Shown: positions 22,753 to 32,423 of the stretch, piece by piece
Layout: the number at the start of each line of letters is the position of its first letter
Position numbering within the stretch: position 1 is the first letter of the stretch
DNA from: Uranotaenia lowii
Taxonomy: Eukaryota > Arthropoda > Insecta > Diptera > Culicidae
NCBI RefSeq assembly: GCF_029784155.1
Contig: NC_073693.1
Coordinates: 233,383,102-233,447,101 of the forward strand
Direction of reading: 5' to 3'
DNA: 64,000 nt
Made by a program: the position numbers and the translations under genes
Notes under the pieces: model-generated
What the model saw: the letters and a program-made list of their open reading frames with translations, nothing else
Databases searched by the model: none
What the model was told of the DNA's origin: nothing

Positions 22753-23696
22753 TCATCTTTCCTAAATTTTTCAGATTTTTCTGATTTTTCAACCATCACT
22801 CTTAGCAACCATCTAAAGTGAGGGATTAAATTTCCATTATCTTTATCTTGAAGCTAGTGACCGTTCCCACTTTCTTATCGTTTCGTTCATTATCGTCTTC
22901 AATCAATATTATTGACCTTGAGGAGAATCCTCGTCCATATCCCAAGTACGAATAAGGTACCCTAGCTAGCACTCCACTGAAATAAATTATCCCACCAGGA
23001 GGGGCAGCAGCTACGGTTAAGGATCCGTCTGGTGTGCGGTTCTCTGTGTGTGTTTTTATGTCAATCTTGACTTTTGGCAGTTCCTAACCAAACCCTCGTC
23101 AACGTTTGGTCGTCCTCATTTCCCAAATCTCTATAATCAAATTTCGGTTTACGACGAACTGCTGCCATGCCACCATCAACGTCCCACATTTTCATTAGCA
23201 ACTATAGTTTTTGCATTCAGTCACCTTGTCAACTTATGCTTTGACTAATGATGTTTATGCTTTAAGGATGCCAATAAATGGTTTACAATGTTGAGTTTAC
23301 TAAATTGATTTCATTGCATTGAAATTTGTGCTGATTTTTTTTGAAACTTTGACACGATTTTTTTTAAACGGACAGATATATTCCAAATTTAAAAAATCAG
23401 TTAATAACAAAGATCGTAAATATGGTGAAAAAACGTCTATTTTCAAAGAGCAAATCAGGAGGTAGGGGAGGGAAGGAGAAGAGAAGGGAGGTGGGTCAGT
23501 TACAAATGAGTGTACTGCAGCCCACTGCTCATCCTCCTTTCTTGAATTGTTTTGAATTCAAATTAAATTGAAATCTTTTTATCATCCTGCGTTCAATCAA
23601 GGATTCAGATATGCTTAGATTTTAGATATTTAGGTTTTTAAATAAACAATGATAAAAAATCATAATGTGTTACTCAAGGGATCGACTGTTTATATA
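22753..23696. other. Non-coding stretch, nothing recognised
   Basis: AT-rich with a purine-rich patch at about 23459-23495. No frame, inverted termini or RNA gene stands out. Confidence 0.5.
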
Positions 23697-24411
23697 TTGA
23701 TGTTAATTTTTTACGGCAAATCAGTCCAAGCTTTTTATGACAAGAAATTGATTACATTCCCGATGTTTCGGTGTCGTATGACACCATCTACAGAGATTCT
23801 AAAAAGTGTAAATTACAGAAAATGTGTGATGTTGTTATATCGAAATAATCTAACCCTACTTACTCTTGCTTTTGTAAAAGCGTACTCTTTTAGGTTTCGT
23901 TAATGGAATAGTTTCACTGCAAATGGAGTTTTTTTTAAATTTAGATCATCCATCAAACTAATAAAGGAATCTACTATTTGAAATTTTTAAATTTGAAAAT
24001 CTCATCAAATATCGAGAAAACATTTAGCCGTAACTTTTAGGTGGCAGAGCTCTGTGAAATCATATCTTCTCCGGTTCCCCTCGGCGTGTTGTCGTTTTCA
24101 ATATTTTTGACGGATAGCGAATTTGATTTTCGGAGTTATGTTTGTTTACAATATCAACAGCTGAAGAAAAGATGGAATTCAAGTTATTCACTGGTTGACA
24201 GTGTAAGGGGTATTAAATTTATGACACATTTCCAAAAAATCAAGGTGTGTTTGTTGCTAGCGATATAACACAACATCACACATTTTCTGTAGTTTACACT
24301 TTTCAGAGTCCCTGAAGATGGTGTCATACGACACCGAAACGTCGGGAACGTAATAAAATTCGTGTCATAAAAAGCTTGGACTGATTTGCCGTTAAAGATT
24401 AACAAAAATCA
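23697..24411. mobile_element. Inverted-repeat element with hammerhead-like motifs (Penelope-like remnant?)
   Basis: The left arm, 23697-23842, and the right arm, 24261-24411, are inverted copies with scattered differences; both begin and end with matching sequence (for example GGCAAATCAGTCCAAGCTTT and its complement). About 420 bp of unique sequence lies between. Each arm carries a motif pairing GGTGTC with GACACC beside CTGAAGA or CTGTAGA and GAAAC. Penelope-like retroelements are known to carry hammerhead ribozymes in their terminal repeats, often in inverted arrangement. No reverse transcriptase or GIY-YIG domain is present, so this would be a remnant. Confidence 0.5.
24306..24349 (+). ncRNA. 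Hammerhead-ribozyme-like motif (putative)
   Basis: CTGAAGA (24312-24318) matches the CUGANGA core. A 6-bp stem with an ATAC loop (GGTGTC / GACACC) serves as stem II, followed by GAAA (24336-24339). A tiny stem III at ACGT precedes the GTC cleavage triplet (24341-24343). GTCC before the core can pair with GGGA after it as a short stem I (two GC pairs and a GU). This fits minimal type I hammerheads with very short stem III described from Penelope-like elements. The inverted copy at about 23757-23800 (minus strand) has CTGTAGA, which breaks the core. Activity is untested. Confidence 0.4.
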
Positions 24412-24902
24412 TAATTTCTTTTATTTTTTAAAGATAGGTACTATTACAATTATTTTAGCCATCACTAAAGAAAATGGAGAAAGCTATATAAAAGAATCAA
24501 ATTCATTAAACAACTTTGTTCAAGGCTGCAAAACGATTTGAATTATGTTTTGAAAATATCTTGAATTAAATACCAAAGCTGAAAATTCAATATTTGTGTG
24601 CACTTTTAAGAGGAGAAATCACCGTGAATTTGTTTTATGAAATGAATTTGCGGCTTTATCGGTGAGGGTTAAAGAGTTGAAATGAAAGACGGATAGAAGA
24701 TCAGAAGAAAATTCTAAGGTGGTGAAAAGAGCGAAGAGCATTTGAAATAGAAGCTTGACCACATGCTAAATTCTTTGTCCCGCATCAATTAACTGTATTG
24801 AAGAAGTAGTACCCAATAGAGAAGGCACTGCATTTTTCGATACAGTTAATTATGGATGGTTCGACCGCCATGTGAGTGTGCACATGTGCCGAACGGACAC
24901 TG

Positions 24903-25291
24903 CACTTTTTGTGCAAAACTGTAAAACAGTAAAACATTCAGAAAGTAAATTTTTTAATTCAACTATCAACTCTCCCAAAGACCGCGAGTAATTTTGACTC
25001 CTAATTAAAAAGTTATAGATTTTTTTTTGTTTATTTTTCCTAAATTACGCAAAATGCAAGAATTTGGATGGAAATTTTTTCAATGGAGTTTAAATGGATT
25101 TAAACTCCATTGAAAAAATTTCCATCCAAATTCTTGCATTTTGCGTTATTTAGGAAAAATAAACAAAAAAAAAATCTATAACTTTTTTATTAGGAGTCAA
25201 AATTACTCGCGGTCTTTGGGAGAGTTGATAGTTGAATTAAAATATTTACTTTCTGATTGCTTTACTGTTTTACAGTTTTGCACAAAAAGTG
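24903..25291. repeat. 390-bp near-perfect palindrome
   Basis: CACTTTTTGTGCAAAACTG at the left end is answered by its reverse complement at 25273-25291. The arms match almost base for base to a centre near 25097 (TTTAAATGGATTTAAA). The RNA or single strand would form one long hairpin. The right arm from 25139 is the beginning of the 1,832-bp tandem unit, while the left arm is not duplicated. Confidence 0.85.
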
Positions 25292-26970
25292 AACACAAAT
25301 ATTTGAATTTTCAGCTTTATTCGAAAGATTTATAAAAATCAAGAGGTAATAGAAAAAAAAATCAATTGTTTTTTTTTAAAATCAGCGCCCCCAAATATGT
25401 TAAAATGTGGATTTTTTTAAGACTTGTGTAATAATCGTAGTTTGTATTGATATCTTATAGTTTAAAAATTATCATTTTATGAACTCTCTTAAGAATCTCT
25501 CATTATAATTGTTATTTTTCAAATAGAAATAATACACACATTTTGGGAGCAGACAGCGTTCACGCAGACAATCATCACGCAATCTACACTATTTTAACCT
25601 GTGCATCTTCATATCAACACTTGGCTCACAACAATTTTTTTTATTGATTCTCAGTTTGCAACTATACGTTAGAAAAATCAATCATTTGAGTAAAGTGTTT
25701 GTAAATAAATGTTACGAATTTAAAAGTGATTGTAAATATCTGAAAATGAATTATTTCTGAAGTATTTGTATTGCGATTTGAAAATATCGTCTCATTATTA
25801 TCAATTCTTGTTTCAATTGTTCAAACCTTCAAGATAAGCTTTATACTGAAATAAAATTATCAAATTCAGGTTCTGAAGTTTGAAGCTATTGGAACTTTAT
25901 TTTTTCATTGATTTTTCCTTGAACTGCAAGCTTTCTTAAAAGATTAGTAATTTTATTTGAACTGAAACGAATGAAAAAGGAACAAATGTGCAAAAATGAA
26001 CTCAGAAAAAGGTGATTTTTTTTTATAAACAAGTCATTTTAAAAATTTTAATATAATTTTCAAATAAAAAAAATGGAATAAAGGGTTCATTTCTGATAGG
26101 TAATATTGATGTTTTTGAAGAGTCTGAATCATTTGCAATTTAAAAAGCCAATTTTTCAGAGTAAGGGTGGCTTTTGCACTTAGAAGCTGAAGCTGAATTT
26201 CTATATAAAATTTTACTTATTATTGTATGGATGGAAAAATTAAAACATAAGCCACTTTTTGGTTCTGGCAATTCTTAATGTTTAAAGAACTAATAATAAA
26301 TTAACATTTATAACAATATTTTTAACACACAATCCCCTCTTATGATTTATTGTTGATGACCAGTATTTTTCGTTCCTCCCGGGCAAAATACCTTAAAATT
26401 TTATTCACGTTTGAGACTCAAGCAACCCCTCCCTACGGCCAGATCTTCCTGAAACTTGGCATGTGACCTTCTGGTAAGCTAATAAATAATTTTGACTTGG
26501 AGCGAGTGAGATTGATCATGTTTTATTCTTCCTATACTATGATAAGTGTACTGCGGTTCGTTAAATTATGAAAAACTACAAAAAATACTATTATGGTAAA
26601 GTAGCCATAACTTCTTCAATTTTCAACCGATTTTAATAAATTACCACTTGAAATCTTTGTTTTAAATTGACATTTAAGCGCAAAAGAAAATCAGATTTTT
26701 TAAATGCTACCGTTTAGTCTAAAACTTTCGTTGAAACAAAATTTTCTCGAAAAAAATGCTTTTTTTTATTTTCACTAATCTAATATCAACAATACTGTTG
26801 GTCAAACGAAAAAACAATGTTCAGATGATCGATAGAAAATTTATTCACCTGCAATATGCAAAAGAGGGATTTCAAATTACTGTTAATCTAAGTACAAGGA
26901 CTTTTTTAATTTTTTCGAAATTTAATATTTGGAACATAACTTAAAAACGGTTCTACTGAGATTTTTTTGA
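25139..26970 (+). repeat. 1,832-bp tandem duplication, copy 1
   Basis: Every stretch I compared with 26971-28802 is identical at an offset of 1,832. The unit is AT-rich, with no gene; the short frames inside it are repeated exactly. It starts within the right arm of the palindrome 24903-25291. The absence of differences means either a very recent duplication or a duplicated contig segment. Confidence 0.9.
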
Positions 26971-28802
26971 TTTTGCGTTATTTAGGAAAAATAAACAAAA
27001 AAAAAATCTATAACTTTTTTATTAGGAGTCAAAATTACTCGCGGTCTTTGGGAGAGTTGATAGTTGAATTAAAATATTTACTTTCTGATTGCTTTACTGT
27101 TTTACAGTTTTGCACAAAAAGTGAACACAAATATTTGAATTTTCAGCTTTATTCGAAAGATTTATAAAAATCAAGAGGTAATAGAAAAAAAAATCAATTG
27201 TTTTTTTTTAAAATCAGCGCCCCCAAATATGTTAAAATGTGGATTTTTTTAAGACTTGTGTAATAATCGTAGTTTGTATTGATATCTTATAGTTTAAAAA
27301 TTATCATTTTATGAACTCTCTTAAGAATCTCTCATTATAATTGTTATTTTTCAAATAGAAATAATACACACATTTTGGGAGCAGACAGCGTTCACGCAGA
27401 CAATCATCACGCAATCTACACTATTTTAACCTGTGCATCTTCATATCAACACTTGGCTCACAACAATTTTTTTTATTGATTCTCAGTTTGCAACTATACG
27501 TTAGAAAAATCAATCATTTGAGTAAAGTGTTTGTAAATAAATGTTACGAATTTAAAAGTGATTGTAAATATCTGAAAATGAATTATTTCTGAAGTATTTG
27601 TATTGCGATTTGAAAATATCGTCTCATTATTATCAATTCTTGTTTCAATTGTTCAAACCTTCAAGATAAGCTTTATACTGAAATAAAATTATCAAATTCA
27701 GGTTCTGAAGTTTGAAGCTATTGGAACTTTATTTTTTCATTGATTTTTCCTTGAACTGCAAGCTTTCTTAAAAGATTAGTAATTTTATTTGAACTGAAAC
27801 GAATGAAAAAGGAACAAATGTGCAAAAATGAACTCAGAAAAAGGTGATTTTTTTTTATAAACAAGTCATTTTAAAAATTTTAATATAATTTTCAAATAAA
27901 AAAAATGGAATAAAGGGTTCATTTCTGATAGGTAATATTGATGTTTTTGAAGAGTCTGAATCATTTGCAATTTAAAAAGCCAATTTTTCAGAGTAAGGGT
28001 GGCTTTTGCACTTAGAAGCTGAAGCTGAATTTCTATATAAAATTTTACTTATTATTGTATGGATGGAAAAATTAAAACATAAGCCACTTTTTGGTTCTGG
28101 CAATTCTTAATGTTTAAAGAACTAATAATAAATTAACATTTATAACAATATTTTTAACACACAATCCCCTCTTATGATTTATTGTTGATGACCAGTATTT
28201 TTCGTTCCTCCCGGGCAAAATACCTTAAAATTTTATTCACGTTTGAGACTCAAGCAACCCCTCCCTACGGCCAGATCTTCCTGAAACTTGGCATGTGACC
28301 TTCTGGTAAGCTAATAAATAATTTTGACTTGGAGCGAGTGAGATTGATCATGTTTTATTCTTCCTATACTATGATAAGTGTACTGCGGTTCGTTAAATTA
28401 TGAAAAACTACAAAAAATACTATTATGGTAAAGTAGCCATAACTTCTTCAATTTTCAACCGATTTTAATAAATTACCACTTGAAATCTTTGTTTTAAATT
28501 GACATTTAAGCGCAAAAGAAAATCAGATTTTTTAAATGCTACCGTTTAGTCTAAAACTTTCGTTGAAACAAAATTTTCTCGAAAAAAATGCTTTTTTTTA
28601 TTTTCACTAATCTAATATCAACAATACTGTTGGTCAAACGAAAAAACAATGTTCAGATGATCGATAGAAAATTTATTCACCTGCAATATGCAAAAGAGGG
28701 ATTTCAAATTACTGTTAATCTAAGTACAAGGACTTTTTTAATTTTTTCGAAATTTAATATTTGGAACATAACTTAAAAACGGTTCTACTGAGATTTTTTT
28801 GA
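26971..28802 (+). repeat. 1,832-bp tandem duplication, copy 2
   Basis: Abuts copy 1 directly at ATTTTTTTGA|TTTTGCG and ends at 28802 where flanking sequence diverges (GAATTTCATT). It contains only the right arm of the palindrome, not the left, so the duplication happened after or together with the foldback formation. Confidence 0.9.
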
Positions 28803-30233
28803 ATTTCATTTTCGGATTCAGCATACGATTTCACATTAGAAATGACCTTCAGTTTACTGAGTTCAAAAATGCTGTTAACTAGTGTAATTAATGTAATGGA
28901 TTTGGAACGGAATAAAATCAAATCGGTTCCAAAATTTAAACTATGATTTTAAGAATTTAAAAGGGTTATTAATTTTGAGAACCTAATTTTTTATTTGCAA
29001 ACTAATCATGAATTCATTGTAAACGCAAGTGAATATAGTATTGATACTAGTGCTTAAGATTTTTTTATGAGTTTACCATCAGTTTAGACATCGGTTTTGA
29101 ATTTTTCATGATTTAATTTTTTTATCTTTATAAGCTTTTCTATTCTGAAATCAAATTAATAATATTTCCCTTTATATTCTGAATGTGTGATTTCTTCAAT
29201 TTTAAATATATCTTTTAAAAAACAAAAAAAATACTGATAGGGAACGTTCCATTCCCCGAAACTTGAATGCGACATCAGCATTCGTTGTATATTACGTTTG
29301 AAACTTTATGGTAAAATATCGATAATAGAAATTTGATTTCAAAATTGTAATCGTCATTTGGTCTCAGAACAAATTTGGCGTTCTCATTTACTACTTAATA
29401 ACTATGATTTTTTTTTTTTATATTTTAGGATGTAAATTTTTGATGAAAACTATAAATGAATATTAAAATTGTTCGATTGTGATAATGGCTTGAAATATAG
29501 GTCTACCTCTGCCAAGAGAAATACAAACAAAAATCATTTTCCTTTAAAATTTTCAAAATGAACATCTAAACAAGATTTTTTTTTGTGTGTGAGGAAAATG
29601 AAACTCTTATATTTTTTTGGGAACAGTACTCGTTCTATCTGAGCTTATCTTTAAATCTCTTAAGTCGATTTGTTGTTTATTTTTTTTATTTTTAAGATAT
29701 TCTGAATTTTAAATGAAAAAAAGGGTTTGTGTAAAAATCGAAACTTGCATTAAAAATACAAACAAATTTGAAAATGAATATTATTGAAAAGTTACCATAA
29801 TGAAAAAATAGTTTTAAACCCTACTTGAGAAAAATTTTGTCGCTTTTTCAATGTTATACATATCTGTTGTGAATTGGTAACTTCCGAATTTCATGTTGTC
29901 CCTCTCAGGCGGTTTTTAAAATTTTAAAGTTGATTTTTGTCTAAACAAAATCTTTTCTAGATAACACTAGATTTCGAAGTTTTATTTATTTTCAAGTAAT
30001 TTGGCATCTAAATTAAAATTTCAATTTTTCCACTTTCCTTTGCCCCCCCCCCCCCCCTTTGATCATTTTTGAGGGTCGGAAAACCGAAACTTTGAGCGCT
30101 TCGAGGCACCCCTAAAAAAATATGCTCATACGCTTATGATCTTAGTTTTGTCAAGTTCTTTCACGTGGGAAAGGAATTTTTGATGAAACATCAATAAGTC
30201 ACACGAACGCAACCAATTTGCAAATCATTGCTT
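28803..30233. other. AT-rich non-coding stretch with a poly(C) tract
   Basis: No gene seen. A run of C residues at about 30044-30057 followed by GAGGGTCGG-type sequence resembles the C-rich end of the G-tract elements in this window, but no matching terminus or target duplication was found. Confidence 0.45.
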
Positions 30234-30552
30234 GTGGGGAATCGTGGGCCACATTTTGTGGAGTATCTTGGGCCACCTTTATTTTGGTGTTTACACATTC
30301 AGAACTTGAAATACGTTATTACCATATGTAAAGTTTTCTTATGCCAAATGAAGAGGTATGAAAAATGTTTTGTCCATCTTTTCTGATGCGACAGAGACGA
30401 ACATAAATCCTATATATGTAATTTTGCCGAAACGTTCGCGAGCCAGGAATTAGGAATCATTCGAATGAATTACAAAATTTCAATGTTGGGTCAACTCATA
30501 AACTTTGCACGTTATCTAGTCAATTAAGATTTGGTGGCCCACGTTTCCCCAC
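30234..30552. repeat. Small inverted-repeat (MITE-like) element
   Basis: The left end GTGGGGAATCGTGGGCCAC and the right end (30534-30552), reverse-complemented GTGGGGAAACGTGGGCCAC, differ at one base. The 319-bp interval is non-coding. A target duplication is not evident, so the superfamily is unassigned. Confidence 0.6.
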
Positions 30553-31088
30553 AGTTTTTCAAAATAAAAAAAAAAAAAAAAAATTTCAAACAGTCAGAAC
30601 TCGGGAGATTAATGTATTTAAAAAATAATAAAAAATGCCTAATGATACCTTAAAAATGTAGAGAACCTTACCATTTTTTTTATTTTTATCTTTCACTAGC
30701 TGACCCGGTGTGCTTTGCTACACCTTTCAAAATCAAATGATATTTTCAGAATTTACTCAATTTTTTTTTGTTTTGTAGCATTATTTGAAATCAAAATATA
30801 ACATAATTCATAGTTGTCTGCGGATACGTGTACATTGCAACTCTAAGTTATGAAAATTGTTTTACTTGTTGTGATGTGAAATATTCCTTTGAAATCAAAA
30901 ATATTTATTGAATTAGAAAGCGATTTGTATTTTCTTTCTAATGAAATAAAAGAGTCGTTGAAAAATAAACGGTGAATGTACTGAAATTGTAGTCAAAGAT
31001 TATAAAATTCTCCCACTGAAGTGTGCATCACAAAGCGGTGCAATTTAAAGCAACGTGTGTGGCCGACAGGCCAAAAATCGGCAGTGCG

Positions 31089-32417
31089 ATGTCGTCGACC
31101 TCGACGTGCTGCGCGTGTGTAAAGCCAATACGGGATGAAACAATGAAAGTCAAATGTTTCGGGACGTGTGGCTCGTTCTTGCACTTGAAATGCTGTGATG
31201 GGATAGACGAGAATGGTCTCAAATATATGGAAAAAAACCGCGGGATGAAGTTTGTGTGCAGAGATTGTCGTAATGGGCGATTGGGAAATGAAAACTTAGT
31301 TGTGAAATGCAATGAGTTGATTCAATCAGTGGATGACAATTTTAATAAATGGAAAAAGGAAATTGAACTACAGTTGAAAGAAAATGAGGAAATAGTGAAA
31401 AATATGCTAAAAACTGAAGGAGAAAATATTGTTGAAAATGTTAAAAGTGTTTTAAAAGAAAATTTAACAGTGCAACCAAAACATGTCATAAATATAGAAA
31501 CCCCTTCCGGTCCGAGTACTAATTTGCGATCGAGAAAAAGAGCTCGTTTAGAAAAGGGTGATGATAAAAATCCAGAAGATGATCCCGTACAAATGATGTG
31601 TGCTCGAACCCCTACTTTTGCTGATTTAATGAAAGGAAATAATAAATTCGTTACAAAAACACCTATCAAAAAAAGAGAGCCAATGGTCATAGTTAAGCCA
31701 AAAGAAACTGATCAGACTTCCAGGGCAACTAAAGAAGATTTACGAGCCAAGATCGACAGGTCTGCCGTAAAAATTCAAACCGTAAGAGAAGGGAACAACG
31801 GTAGGGTGATCCTCGGCGTCAATGATGAAGCAAATTTGCAATCTGTTATCTCAAATGTAAAAAATTTAATGGGTGAAAATTATGATGTCACGATTACAAA
31901 GCCAATAAGACCTCGATTAAAAATAACAGGGTTATCTGAAAAAATGACGGCAGAGTATCTGAAAGAATGTCTTACCGAACAGAATGAGTACTTGTCCATA
32001 GAAAGTTTAGAACTTGTTACTATGTTTGCAAATAAATTTAAAGATTTCACACAATATACGGCAATTATAGAAGTTGATGTGGTCTCACTGGAAAGCATGT
32101 TAGAAATGGGTCGAGTAAATATTGGTTGGGACAGATGTAGAGTCGTAGAAAGTTTTAGCATTACACGTTGTTTCAAGTGTTGTGCTTATGGCCATAAAAG
32201 CATAGAATGCAAAAACAACGAAATCTGTTCCCGTTGTGCATCTAACCATAGAACGTCGGATTGTGAGTCAAATTTTAAGAGCTGTGTCAATTGCAGAAAT
32301 ATGAATATAGAACGAAAAATGAATTTGGACACCAATCACTTTGCATACAGTGAAGAATGTCCAGTTTACAAAAAACTAGTAGCAAACAAACGTCGTCTCT
32401 TGAATTATGGCCCATAG
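31089..32417 (+). CDS. Retrotransposon ORF1: PHD-like finger, coiled coil, CCHC knuckles
   Basis: The start is the ATG at 31089 (442 residues); in-frame sequence upstream to 31023 has no earlier ATG. Residues 8-57 form a C4HC3 PHD-like finger (CACV ... CFGTC ... HLKC ... CRDC). A long charged coiled coil follows to about residue 130, then a basic segment containing RSRKRAR, an RNA-binding-type domain, and two CCHC-type zinc knuckles near the C-terminus (CFKCCAYGHKSIEC, CSRCASNHRTSDC) followed by a CVNC ... H pattern. This composition packages element RNA into an RNP. It ends at a TAG (32415-32417) directly followed by CAA CTA, with ORF2 in the same frame. Confidence 0.85.
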   Translation: MSSTSTCCACVKPIRDETMKVKCFGTCGSFLHLKCCDGIDENGLKYMEKNRGMKFVCRDCRNGRLGNENLVVKCNELIQSVDDNFNKWKKEIELQLKENEEIVKNMLKTEGENIVENVKSVLKENLTVQPKHVINIETPSGPSTNLRSRKRARLEKGDDKNPEDDPVQMMCARTPTFADLMKGNNKFVTKTPIKKREPMVIVKPKETDQTSRATKEDLRAKIDRSAVKIQTVREGNNGRVILGVNDEANLQSVISNVKNLMGENYDVTITKPIRPRLKITGLSEKMTAEYLKECLTEQNEYLSIESLELVTMFANKFKDFTQYTAIIEVDVVSLESMLEMGRVNIGWDRCRVVESFSITRCFKCCAYGHKSIECKNNEICSRCASNHRTSDCESNFKSCVNCRNMNIERKMNLDTNHFAYSEECPVYKKLVANKRRLLNYGP

Positions 32418-32423
32418 CAACTA
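32415..32423 (+). promoter_or_regulatory. Putative leaky stop codon: TAG CAA CTA
   Basis: The ORF1 stop and following six bases, TAGCAACTA, match the UAG-CAR-YYA context that permits readthrough in tobamoviruses. The frame is open on both sides. A 5-codon frame starting ATGGCC (32406) overlaps the stop and could alternatively cause reinitiation, but no in-frame AUG sits at the ORF2 beginning. Confidence 0.55.

Noticed and set aside
24787..24853. Short inverted pair TTAACTGTAT / ATACAGTTAA
   Set aside because: Arms of about 10 bases in AT-rich DNA could easily occur by chance; no flanking duplication.
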